A stretch of DNA of 9,864 nucleotides, taken from positions 1-9,864 of the forward strand of contig WRNF01000033.1 of NCBI GenBank assembly GCA_009776715.1, written 5' to 3'. The stretch comes from Treponema sp. (lineage in GTDB: Bacteria > Spirochaetota > Spirochaetia > Treponematales > Breznakiellaceae). The notes under the pieces were generated by a model. That model had not been told where the DNA came from and searched no databases. It saw only the letters and a program-made list of their open reading frames with translations. The position numbers and the translations under genes are program-made. Below, piece after piece: positions 1 to 5,228 of the stretch (positions are counted from its first letter, which is position 1; every line of letters begins with the position of its first letter).

Positions 1-67
1 GTACAAGCCGCTTTAGCGGCGACGTACAATAATTTTCCTTGCACTTGCCGACCGAAGGGAGGCTTTT
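1..67. repeat. 67-bp element, copy A of a perfect direct repeat
   Basis: Every base of this segment is repeated at 2074-2140 in the same orientation. The unit has two potential hairpins. The first is GCCGCT-TT-AGCGGC flanked on both sides by GTAC, so the outer arms can also pair. The second is GCC-GA-CC-GAA-GG-GA-GGC, two short GC stems separated by a tandem G·A mismatch, followed by TTTT on the plus strand. It looks like a short REP/MITE-like dispersed element with no coding capacity. It lies downstream of the methyltransferase gene. The window starts exactly at its first base, so its true left limit is unknown. Confidence 0.9.
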
Positions 68-90
68 AAGAATTAAAATTTTAAAATAAT

Positions 91-130
91 CCGTGTAAAT
101 CTGTGTAAATCTGTGCTAATCCGTGTTATA
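91..130. repeat. 10-bp tandem repeat (CCGTGTAAAT-type)
   Basis: Four consecutive 10-bp units read ccgtgtaaat, ctgtgtaaat, ctgtgctaat and ccgtgttata. Bases 91-115 match 2231-2255 at 24 of 25 positions. Inverted versions (cacggatt) occur at 2141-2158 and around 9734-9768. The period is close to one DNA helical turn. Similar strings are known as dispersed intergenic repeats in many bacterial genomes, and no function is assigned here. Confidence 0.75.
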
Positions 131-145
131 TTGAATATTCGGCAC

Positions 146-172
146 AAGTTACCAAAGAGTTGGTTCGCAGCA
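146..172. repeat. Third collinear repeat block, left copy
   Basis: This 27-bp block (aagttacc, 7 variable bases, then tggttcgcagca) matches 2276-2302 at 21 of 27 positions. It follows the 67-bp unit and the CCGTG block in the same order as on the other side of the methyltransferase gene. The repeated region on this side therefore spans about 170 bp, not only the perfect 67 bp. Confidence 0.6.
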
Positions 173-181
173 GGGCGGTCT

Positions 182-209
182 GCCTGCCTGTCCGCGCAGG
201 CAGGCGCGG
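182..209 (-). terminator. GC-rich hairpin after the methyltransferase, with an alternative fold
   Basis: GCCTGCCTG (182-190) pairs perfectly with CAGGCAGGC (197-205) across a 6-base loop, 12 bp beyond the methyltransferase stop. An overlapping alternative pairs CCGCGC (192-197) with GCGCGG (204-209), also perfectly, and the two folds exclude each other. No T-run follows on the minus strand, so this is not a canonical intrinsic terminator. It may stabilise the 3' end of the message or be another dispersed palindromic repeat. Confidence 0.4.
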
Positions 210-217
210 TGGCTTGT

Positions 218-1930
218 TTATGACAATTCTGTTTCATAAGATTCAGAAATAAGATCGGTAATTTTAACCTTTATGCGTCCAGAGTCTGCCGGTATTTTGT
301 ATTCGCCTTTAACCAGTTTGCTTTTTTCAGGAACGTCAATTACCGTAGGATGCATTTCCGTCTGGTCATAATTAAAATCAATCAGCACGGAATCAACAAG
401 TTTTTTCCAGTCGTTTACTGCGATATGTTCAATGCTTAATTTCTGCATTAGGTTCATGGGGTAAAAATTTTTTATAATTAGCTTGTTGCCCTTTCGCTGC
501 ACAACAGCCTCTGCCTTACTTTTAAGATCAAGCACAGCCTCGTTTTGTAGAATGTCAACAATTTCAACATTTATTTTATAATTAGACAGTTGTTTTTCCA
601 TCTCTGCTTTTAGCCCGGATTCATGCCCCATGCACACAAGAGTAAAATTTTCAACAATTTTGTTAGGGTTATTCTCTTTTATTTTTTCAAACTTGTTATA
701 AGGTAAATTTGCGGTAAAAACGGAAACATCCGTCTTCCTTGCAATGCGGTTTATCGGCATTATCTTCCACATTCGCCCGTCTTTCATGCCGTCGTAAGGA
801 GAATTCCTGTCAAGTTTTTGTAAACCAAAATATTCTAAAAGCCGATCTTTTGCCTGAACGGGATTTTTGAAAAAGCCGCAATTGTTGACATTGTAAATTT
901 TGAAGCCGGTATATTTTTTATCATCAGTTTCAAAAACAGCATCTAACCCCTTCTTGATTTTAGTTAAGCGCTTCATAGCAATTTGAATTGCGTCAAGGTT
1001 AATATCCGCGCCAATGAAGCGGCGGCCCAACTTCATGGCAACAGCCTGGGTCGTGCCGGAACCCATAAAACAGTCAAAGACAAGGCCGCCGGGATTGGAA
1101 GAAGCTTTGATAATGCGTTCCACAAGAGCCTCTGGTTTTTGCGTAGGATAATTTAGCCTTTCTGAAGCCATGCCGTTTATAGTTGCTATGTACCAAACAT
1201 CAGAAGGAAGCGCTTTTTCTTCAGTTCCCCTTCCCTTATTTCTATCAGTAATCAATGCCCCTTTATACTTTAGCCTGTTTGCGGTAGCTTCGCTAATTTC
1301 TCTTTCTTCCAATACCTCATTAACATTGAACACCATATTTCCTGTCTTTGAGTACATTAAAATATTATCATGTTTCTTATTCCAAATTTTATCGGTTCTT
1401 AATCCCCAACTGTATTTCCATATTATTTCACAGCAAAAATTATTTTGCCCAAAAATTTCATCCATTAACATTCTTAAATGATGGCTTTTGTGCCAATCGC
1501 TATGCAAATAAATGCATCCGTTATTCGACAGCAGTTCTCTCATCAATATAAGCCGTTCATACATGAACTGTAAATATTCTTCGTTTGACCAAATATCCCC
1601 ATATTGTTTTTCTTCAAAAACAGAAACATCAATTTCTGTTGATTCCCCTTTAATTTTTATTTTCCTTTTATAGTCCGTTTTAGAATCGAAGGGCGGGTCA
1701 ATATAGATAAGGTCAATTTTTCCCCTGAATTCTTTCATTAAATGGCTCATCACCTGGAGGTTATCTCCCCAATACAGGCGGTTAATCCATCCGTCCTGTT
1801 CCTCGCCTATCCGTTCTGTGCTTTGGGCCGGAAAATAATGCGTTGATGCAAAAGAGCATCTGCCTTTCCAGCGAAGGCGGGGGAAACTTTTTATCGGCTC
1901 AAATCGAAATTCTTGTTGTGTAGAAGGCAT
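218..1930 (-). CDS. Beta-class DNA methyltransferase (type III Mod-like), no visible partner
   Basis: Predicted S-adenosylmethionine-dependent DNA amino-methyltransferase (adenine-N6 or cytosine-N4). With the ATG at 1930 the protein has 570 residues. Catalytic motif IV is DPPF at residues 78-81, within DLIYIDPPFDSKTDY. The SAM-binding motif FMGSGTT is at 288-294, preceded by YPTQKPEALVERIIKASS. Catalytic motif before SAM motif is the beta-class order used by type III Mod proteins. The region between (about 165-255) would be the target-recognition segment. Residues after about 325 form an extended C-terminal part that I do not recognise. A TTG at 1951 would add seven residues but has no ribosome binding site; the ATG at 1930 has a weak GGA seven bases upstream and suits the predicted promoter. 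No Res helicase-nuclease lies in the window; downstream space ends in a repeat after about 150 bp. It may be an orphan methylase or half of a system continuing leftward. The recognition sequence is not predictable. Confidence 0.93.
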   Translation of the reverse strand: MPSTQQEFRFEPIKSFPRLRWKGRCSFASTHYFPAQSTERIGEEQDGWINRLYWGDNLQVMSHLMKEFRGKIDLIYIDPPFDSKTDYKRKIKIKGESTEIDVSVFEEKQYGDIWSNEEYLQFMYERLILMRELLSNNGCIYLHSDWHKSHHLRMLMDEIFGQNNFCCEIIWKYSWGLRTDKIWNKKHDNILMYSKTGNMVFNVNEVLEEREISEATANRLKYKGALITDRNKGRGTEEKALPSDVWYIATINGMASERLNYPTQKPEALVERIIKASSNPGGLVFDCFMGSGTTQAVAMKLGRRFIGADINLDAIQIAMKRLTKIKKGLDAVFETDDKKYTGFKIYNVNNCGFFKNPVQAKDRLLEYFGLQKLDRNSPYDGMKDGRMWKIMPINRIARKTDVSVFTANLPYNKFEKIKENNPNKIVENFTLVCMGHESGLKAEMEKQLSNYKINVEIVDILQNEAVLDLKSKAEAVVQRKGNKLIIKNFYPMNLMQKLSIEHIAVNDWKKLVDSVLIDFNYDQTEMHPTVIDVPEKSKLVKGEYKIPADSGRIKVKITDLISESYETELS

Positions 1931-1970
1931 AAAATTTCCAAGAATATGCAAACTTTAAGATTACAGTATA

Positions 1971-1999
1971 ATTCTATTGTATGTAGATTGATCGATCAA
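1971..1999 (-). promoter_or_regulatory. Predicted sigma70-type promoter of the methyltransferase gene
   Basis: Read on the minus strand, TTGATC (1999-1994) is followed by a 17-bp spacer and TAGAAT (1976-1971). These match four of six and five of six consensus bases. Transcription would start near 1964, giving a leader of about 34 nucleotides to the ATG at 1930. This supports that start over the TTG at 1951. The assignment rests on sequence match only. Confidence 0.5.
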
Positions 2000-2014
2000 G
2001 ATGGAATCTTGATC
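1994..2014. repeat. Perfect inverted repeat overlapping the -35 box, operator candidate
   Basis: GATCAAGAT (1994-2002) and ATCTTGATC (2006-2014) are perfect inverted 9-bp arms around a 3-bp centre (gga). The left arm contains the predicted -35 box. GATC occurs three times within 25 bp (1990, 1994 and 2011). Position and symmetry suit binding by a dimeric regulator or by the methyltransferase itself. As RNA it would lie upstream of the predicted transcription start, so a DNA-level role is more likely. Confidence 0.55.
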
Positions 2015-2036
2015 AATGAAATGGTGAAATGCGAAT

Positions 2037-2071
2037 TGCCTCTCGCTAATGCATATATGCAATAACCACGG
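2037..2071. repeat. GCATATATGC repeat segment, left copy
   Basis: The segment contains cctctcg, the 10-bp palindrome gcatatatgc (2051-2060) and ccacgg. It matches 9704-9738 with only a few substitutions. Here it is separated by the 67-bp element from the continuation at 2147-2214, whereas in the right-hand copy the two parts lie close together. Confidence 0.7.
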
Positions 2072-2073
2072 TA

Positions 2074-2140
2074 GTACAAGCCGCTTTAGCGGCGACGTAC
2101 AATAATTTTCCTTGCACTTGCCGACCGAAGGGAGGCTTTT
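2074..2140. repeat. 67-bp element, copy B of a perfect direct repeat
   Basis: Identical to 1-67 over all 67 bases and in the same orientation, upstream of the methyltransferase promoter. It sits within a different repeat family, between ccacggta on one side and cacggatt on the other. The related locus at 9703-9828 lacks it, which suggests insertion. A 5-bp cacgg is present on both sides, but an extra 'ta' means it is not a clean flush target duplication. Confidence 0.9.
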
Positions 2141-2255
2141 CACGGATTCACACGGATTTTTATTTTATTTTTAAATTCTGTGTAAACCTGATGATTATTC
2201 TTGGTTTCAGTCTTTGAGATATATATTCCTCCGTGTAAATCCGTGTAAATCTGTG
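2141..2255. repeat. AT-rich repeat with inverted CCGTGTAAAT ends
   Basis: One end has two cacggatt-type units (2141-2158). The other has ccgtgtaaat, ccgtgtaaat and ctgtg (2231-2255), which is the inverse orientation, so the segment has imperfect terminal inverted repeats and about 115 bp in total. The interior (2147-2214) matches 9759-9828 closely, including ttattttatttttaaattct and gatgattattcttggtttca. It resembles a small non-coding MITE-like unit. Confidence 0.6.
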
Positions 2256-2275
2256 GGCTTTAACTATAGCTTCAA

Positions 2276-2302
2276 AAGTTACCTTGTAGATGGTTCACAG
2301 CA
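2276..2302. repeat. Third collinear repeat block, right copy
   Basis: Matches 146-172 at 21 of 27 positions and follows the 67-bp unit and the CCGTG block in the same order. It marks the furthest right point at which I can trace homology between the two flanks of the methyltransferase unit. Confidence 0.6.
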
Positions 2303-2317
2303 AATGCCGTGGACGCA

Positions 2318-2339
2318 CGCTCAGAATAAATTCTGAGCG
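2318..2339. repeat. Perfect 10-bp inverted repeat
   Basis: CGCTCAGAAT (2318-2327) and ATTCTGAGCG (2330-2339) pair completely around an AA centre. There is no T-run on either side, so it is not an obvious terminator. It may be a protein-binding palindrome or an insertion footprint. No gene start is close enough to make it a clear operator. Confidence 0.6.
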
Positions 2340-2450
2340 CATTTATTCATCTTGTTAGCTTTTACTGTGCGTCACGCCGTGTTAAATTTTCTCAGCCACA
2401 GTCATACGGCTGCATCTCTTGGCGGGGGACTTGTTTCTAAGTGCAATATA

Positions 2451-2482
2451 GGGACTGGGTAATTGGGAATAGGGATTAGGGG
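2451..2482 (+). other. Five-tract G-run, G-quadruplex-forming candidate
   Basis: Five runs of three or four G occur in 32 bp with loops of 3, 5, 4 and 4 bases (act, taatt, aata, atta). This satisfies the usual G3-loop(1-7) quadruplex pattern with one spare tract. It lies on the plus strand of an intergenic region, about 260 bp beyond the 3' end of the PNPOx-like gene. Confidence 0.6.
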
Positions 2483-2514
2483 TTTTACGCAAATAGCAAT
2501 GAGAAAAGAGCAAG

Positions 2515-2534
2515 ACTACTTATTACTAAGTAGT
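2515..2534. repeat. AT-rich 8-bp inverted repeat
   Basis: ACTACTTA (2515-2522) and TAAGTAGT (2527-2534) pair perfectly around TTAC. It has no adjacent T-run on the minus strand and no nearby start codon. Its role is unknown. Confidence 0.5.
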
Positions 2535-2634
2535 TAAGCAAATAAAGCACTCCTGCTTCAATAATTATAACATGTATAAATCTTATTGTTCAACAGATAT
2601 TAATTTGACTCCTCGCCTATGCACTGCGAACTAT

Positions 2635-2745
2635 CTACTTTGAATCAATGATACGTTTCATTTCAGTTTTAATCATTCCAAGCGCATTTTCGGCAATACT
2701 GCCTGTGATAACCGTAAATTCTACGATTTCCGTAAGCCTAATATT
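2635..2745 (-). pseudogene. Possible gene remnant: open frame directly after the PNPOx-like stop
   Basis: In the same frame as the upstream gene, the TAA at 2748-2746 is followed by 36 sense codons and a TAG (2637-2635). The peptide contains TEIVEFTVITGSIAENALG and ends MKRIIDSK, with the look of a natural protein C-terminus. There is no start codon with a ribosome binding site. The upstream protein already has its usual family length, so this is more likely the tail of a lost gene, or chance, than a truncated extension. I do not recognise a family. Confidence 0.25.
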
Positions 2746-3177
2746 TTATTCCTTTTTCCCGTCCTCTATTTCAAAGGACTTGCTTTCATATTTGCAATAA
2801 AGCCTTGCGGTTTTAGCGGTAAATTTTAATACACAGTAATCAGGATCGTCAACGCCGCCGTTTTTATAGATGCCTTGCAGGTTTTTATTCCATACCAGCA
2901 CTTTTGTTTCACGGTCGTTGACAATTTCCATTGTTCCTTCTAGCATAAGCCCTTTGTAGAATAATCCGCCGTTCATGTACACACATGCTTTTTTGTTCTG
3001 TTTGAACTGTTCTGTCCGCATAGCGGAATTATTTGAAGCAAAATAAAATGTTTTAATTCCGTCATGTTTTGCAACTAACATTGCTTTTATGTTAGGCGCA
3101 TTTTCACTGCTGACAGAACCTATGTATGCGATTTTCCTTTCCGCAAGTTTTTCTGCTTTTTCTTTAATTTTCTTCAT
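2746..3177 (-). CDS. Pyridoxamine 5'-phosphate oxidase-fold protein (small split-barrel flavoprotein type)
   Basis: A 143-residue cytosolic protein that starts with a charged helix (MKKIKEKAEKLAERK). It then reads IAYIGSVSSENAPNIKAML, FYFASNNSAMRTEQFKQNKKACVYM, LMLEGTMEIV and DPDYCVLKFTAKTARLY. This succession is typical of the 130-150-residue PNPOx-like/general-stress-protein-26 group, which form FMN- or related-cofactor-binding split-barrel dimers. These are usually not the true PdxH enzyme, and the substrate cannot be told from sequence. The ATG is preceded by AAGGAGA with a 5-base gap, an excellent ribosome binding site. It lies 70 bp after the TPR gene, with a nested inverted repeat between, so it is probably a separate transcription unit or a weakly coupled last gene. 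Assignment to the fold is firm; the biochemical role is open. Confidence 0.85.
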   Translation of the reverse strand: MKKIKEKAEKLAERKIAYIGSVSSENAPNIKAMLVAKHDGIKTFYFASNNSAMRTEQFKQNKKACVYMNGGLFYKGLMLEGTMEIVNDRETKVLVWNKNLQGIYKNGGVDDPDYCVLKFTAKTARLYCKYESKSFEIEDGKKE

Positions 3178-3201
3178 AAAAATCTCCTTCTCTTAAATTA
3201 G

Positions 3202-3242
3202 GGAACTTCTAATAACTCCTACCTGAGTTTTTTTAAGGTTCC
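3202..3242. repeat. Nested inverted repeat between the operon end and the PNPOx-like gene
   Basis: Outer arms GGAAC (3202-3206) and GTTCC (3238-3242) enclose inner arms AACTC (3214-3218) and GAGTT (3225-3229) with a 6-base loop. On the plus strand the inner hairpin runs into seven T, resembling an intrinsic terminator, but no plus-strand gene precedes it. On the minus strand it begins 5 bp after the stop of the TPR gene and could mark the 3' end of the five-gene operon, without a following T-run. Confidence 0.45.
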
Positions 3243-3247
3243 TGTTA

Positions 3248-5218
3248 TTAACGTAAAGCACGCAGCAGTGTTCGCAGTTCAGGATTTGCCGCTGTTTCTG
3301 CCGCTGTTTTTGCCTTATTGGGATCGGCAAGCAGAATTTCGTCGCCTGCCTCAATGCGGTCAAAAAATCCCTGCCTGGCCATTTTTCCGGCAGAAACTTC
3401 TTCGTCTACGTCATCAATGGTTATTTTACCGACAATGTCGTCATTTGCATAGATTATGCCTATGCCCTGGTTCGCAATTTGAAAACGTCCTTTTTTGACA
3501 ACATCGTACACAGTTCCCGCTTTAATGCCGTCTGCTTTGCCTTTATCGATTAAGCCCATGTCCTGTTTCCGCTGCACAAGCCTGCCGCGAAAGGGAAGCG
3601 AAGCAGTCATCTGATCGATAAGGCTGCGGGAAGCATTGCGCAGACGGTCATTGCCTGTCCGGTAAGCATAAAAAGAAGCGGCAGCAGACCCGGTTCTTGC
3701 AACAAATAATTCGCCTTTAAGGGAAATATCCCTTTCATTTTCAGTTGTTGAAACCAAAAAGAAAAAATCCGCATCGGCTTCCCGCGCTGCCCTAAATGCC
3801 TGTGAAAATGACGGCTGCTGCAAGGCAAGGTTCATCGGGGCAATGGATCGTTCGTGAATAAGGATTTCTTTGGCATAAGATGCGGCAATTGCTCCTGCAT
3901 CGGCATGGAAGAAACTGGACTGCCCGGAAAGTGAAAAAACGGCAATTTTCCAATGCCTTCCGTCAATTTCCACAGGATCAAGCTGCCAACGAACAAATAA
4001 TGCATTTGAGAGCAAAGAACCGTATGTTTCCAGCGCATCCTGAACGGAACGGTCAGCATTGCCCTGAGCGGCAATGAAGCGGATTTCTTCAAGGTAGCGT
4101 GCAGGGAAACCCTGTATGCGCAGCAGATCGGCGTATTCACGGCGGTCGGCGGCATAAGGATTCAGGCGCAGGCCGCGGCGGTATTCAAAAAGGGCCTGTT
4201 CGATTAGGCTGCGCTTACGGTAATCCCGCGCCCGGTCAAAGTGCCATGCGGCCCAGCGGCTGCGCTGCCTGTCTTCAAGGCCTGTCACCGAAATAAGCGT
4301 GTCTTCCAGGGCAGCCCGAATAAATTCATCGTTAGGATCAATGTTAATGGCATTGGCAAAAACAGTAAGCGCCTGGGCACTTTGGCCCAGCCTGACCAAT
4401 GAAAGCCCTTTAAGATACCAGGCGCCCATGTCATTTCGTTTTGCAGCGATAAGCCTATCGGCAAGATCGGCTGACTGGGCGTACTGCCCGCTGCGGTAAC
4501 GGAGATTTGCCAGAAGGGACTGTGCCGGATTGTAATCCGGTTTAAGCCGCAGCGCCTGCTCGGAAAAATTGATTGCCTGGGGCAGGCGGTTTGCATTGGC
4601 GTTTACATAAGCGGCATAATAAAACACCCGGTGATCATCGGGGTGCTGTTTTAACGCCCGTTCGATAAACGAAAGCGCAGCGGCATTATCGCCCAGTGAA
4701 CCGCTGACCAATGCAAGCGACAGCAGCAGACGGCGGTCATCGGGAAAACGCCCCAGCGCATCGCGGTAACGGAGCATGGCTTGGGAGGATAAGCCCCGCG
4801 CAATGTCCAGCTCGCCGGCGGCAAACAGCGCCTCACGGTTGTAGGGCTGCAGTGTTAATACATTCGAAATTATAGCAGCGGCATCATCCAGCTTGCCAAG
4901 CGCAATTAAGGCCGAGGCCTCCAGTATTGCCACAGAGTTGTTGCCCCGTGCAAGCTGTTTTGCTTTTTTCGCCCAGGCCAGCGCTTCGTCAAATTCGCTT
5001 AATTCGTAATAACATTCCGCAAGGGCTGTTGTGCCTTGTGCATGCGCCGGGTTAAGGCGCAGGCATTCAATAAACGCTTCGGAAGCGGAATACCAGTCTT
5101 CATCGGCCATAAATCTTCTGCCCTGTTCATACAGAGCCGCCGCAGAGGAAGGATTCTGCGCATGCAGAATTCCGCCCCCCATTAAAAATAACATTAAAAA
5201 TAAATAACAATATTTCAA
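3248..5218 (-). CDS. Exported tetratricopeptide-repeat protein with an uncharacterised C-terminal module
   Basis: A 656-residue protein from the TTG at 5218. That start has GGAGG five bases upstream and gives a textbook signal peptide: Lys2, a hydrophobic core, then cleavage after ILHA. An in-frame TTG at 5251 and ATGs at 5239/5236 lie inside corC and lack a ribosome binding site. Eight consecutive 34-residue TPR units span about residues 24-298, with endings such as RLNPAH, TLQPYN, KQHPDD and NIDPND. A ninth is near 332-358 (ALFEYRRGLRLNPYA). From about 423 the protein changes: an alpha/beta segment opens with WKIAVFSLSG. A beta-rich end follows, with GLIDKGKADGIKAGTVYDVV and later SAGKM and IEAGDEILL, resembling C-terminal modules of periplasmic assembly factors such as FlgT. 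It probably acts outside the cytoplasm as a scaffold. The gene follows corC after 10 bp, so it is co-translated with a cytosolic set. Confidence 0.9.
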   Translation of the reverse strand: MKYCYLFLMLFLMGGGILHAQNPSSAAALYEQGRRFMADEDWYSASEAFIECLRLNPAHAQGTTALAECYYELSEFDEALAWAKKAKQLARGNNSVAILEASALIALGKLDDAAAIISNVLTLQPYNREALFAAGELDIARGLSSQAMLRYRDALGRFPDDRRLLLSLALVSGSLGDNAAALSFIERALKQHPDDHRVFYYAAYVNANANRLPQAINFSEQALRLKPDYNPAQSLLANLRYRSGQYAQSADLADRLIAAKRNDMGAWYLKGLSLVRLGQSAQALTVFANAINIDPNDEFIRAALEDTLISVTGLEDRQRSRWAAWHFDRARDYRKRSLIEQALFEYRRGLRLNPYAADRREYADLLRIQGFPARYLEEIRFIAAQGNADRSVQDALETYGSLLSNALFVRWQLDPVEIDGRHWKIAVFSLSGQSSFFHADAGAIAASYAKEILIHERSIAPMNLALQQPSFSQAFRAAREADADFFFLVSTTENERDISLKGELFVARTGSAAASFYAYRTGNDRLRNASRSLIDQMTASLPFRGRLVQRKQDMGLIDKGKADGIKAGTVYDVVKKGRFQIANQGIGIIYANDDIVGKITIDDVDEEVSAGKMARQGFFDRIEAGDEILLADPNKAKTAAETAANPELRTLLRALR

Positions 5219-5228
5219 CCAAACCTCC

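Larger units (their letters stand above)
2303..2634. other. Intergenic stretch with hairpins and a G-rich run, no gene seen
   Basis: I see no open reading frame with a ribosome binding site or protein-like content here. It contains the palindrome at 2318-2339, a weak long-range pairing ACTGTG (2364-2369) with CACAGT (2397-2402), the G-rich run at 2451-2482 and the AT-rich hairpin at 2515-2534. There is also a short AAGCA/TGCTT hairpin at 2545-2558. Read on the minus strand, that last hairpin is followed by TATTT and could be a poor terminator for the gene ending at 2746. Confidence 0.5.

Noticed and set aside
91..130. CRISPR array
   Set aside because: The units are 10 bp and contiguous with no spacers; there are no cas genes in the window.
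1170..1551. Plus-strand open frames of 103 and 67 codons
   Set aside because: They are antisense to the methyltransferase coding region between its two conserved motifs, with no ribosome binding site or recognisable domain.
1961..2143. 60-codon minus-strand open frame upstream of the methyltransferase
   Set aside because: About half of it is the 67-bp repeat and the rest is the promoter palindrome region; no ribosome binding site was seen and the peptide is not protein-like.
1..2302. Composite transposon carrying the methylase
   Set aside because: The flanking repeats are non-coding and too short to be insertion sequences, no transposase is present and no target duplication is visible; only repeat-bracketing can be claimed.
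2746..3177. True pyridoxamine 5'-phosphate oxidase PdxH
   Set aside because: At 143 residues it is well short of PdxH (about 210-220) and fits the small general-stress PNPOx-like group.
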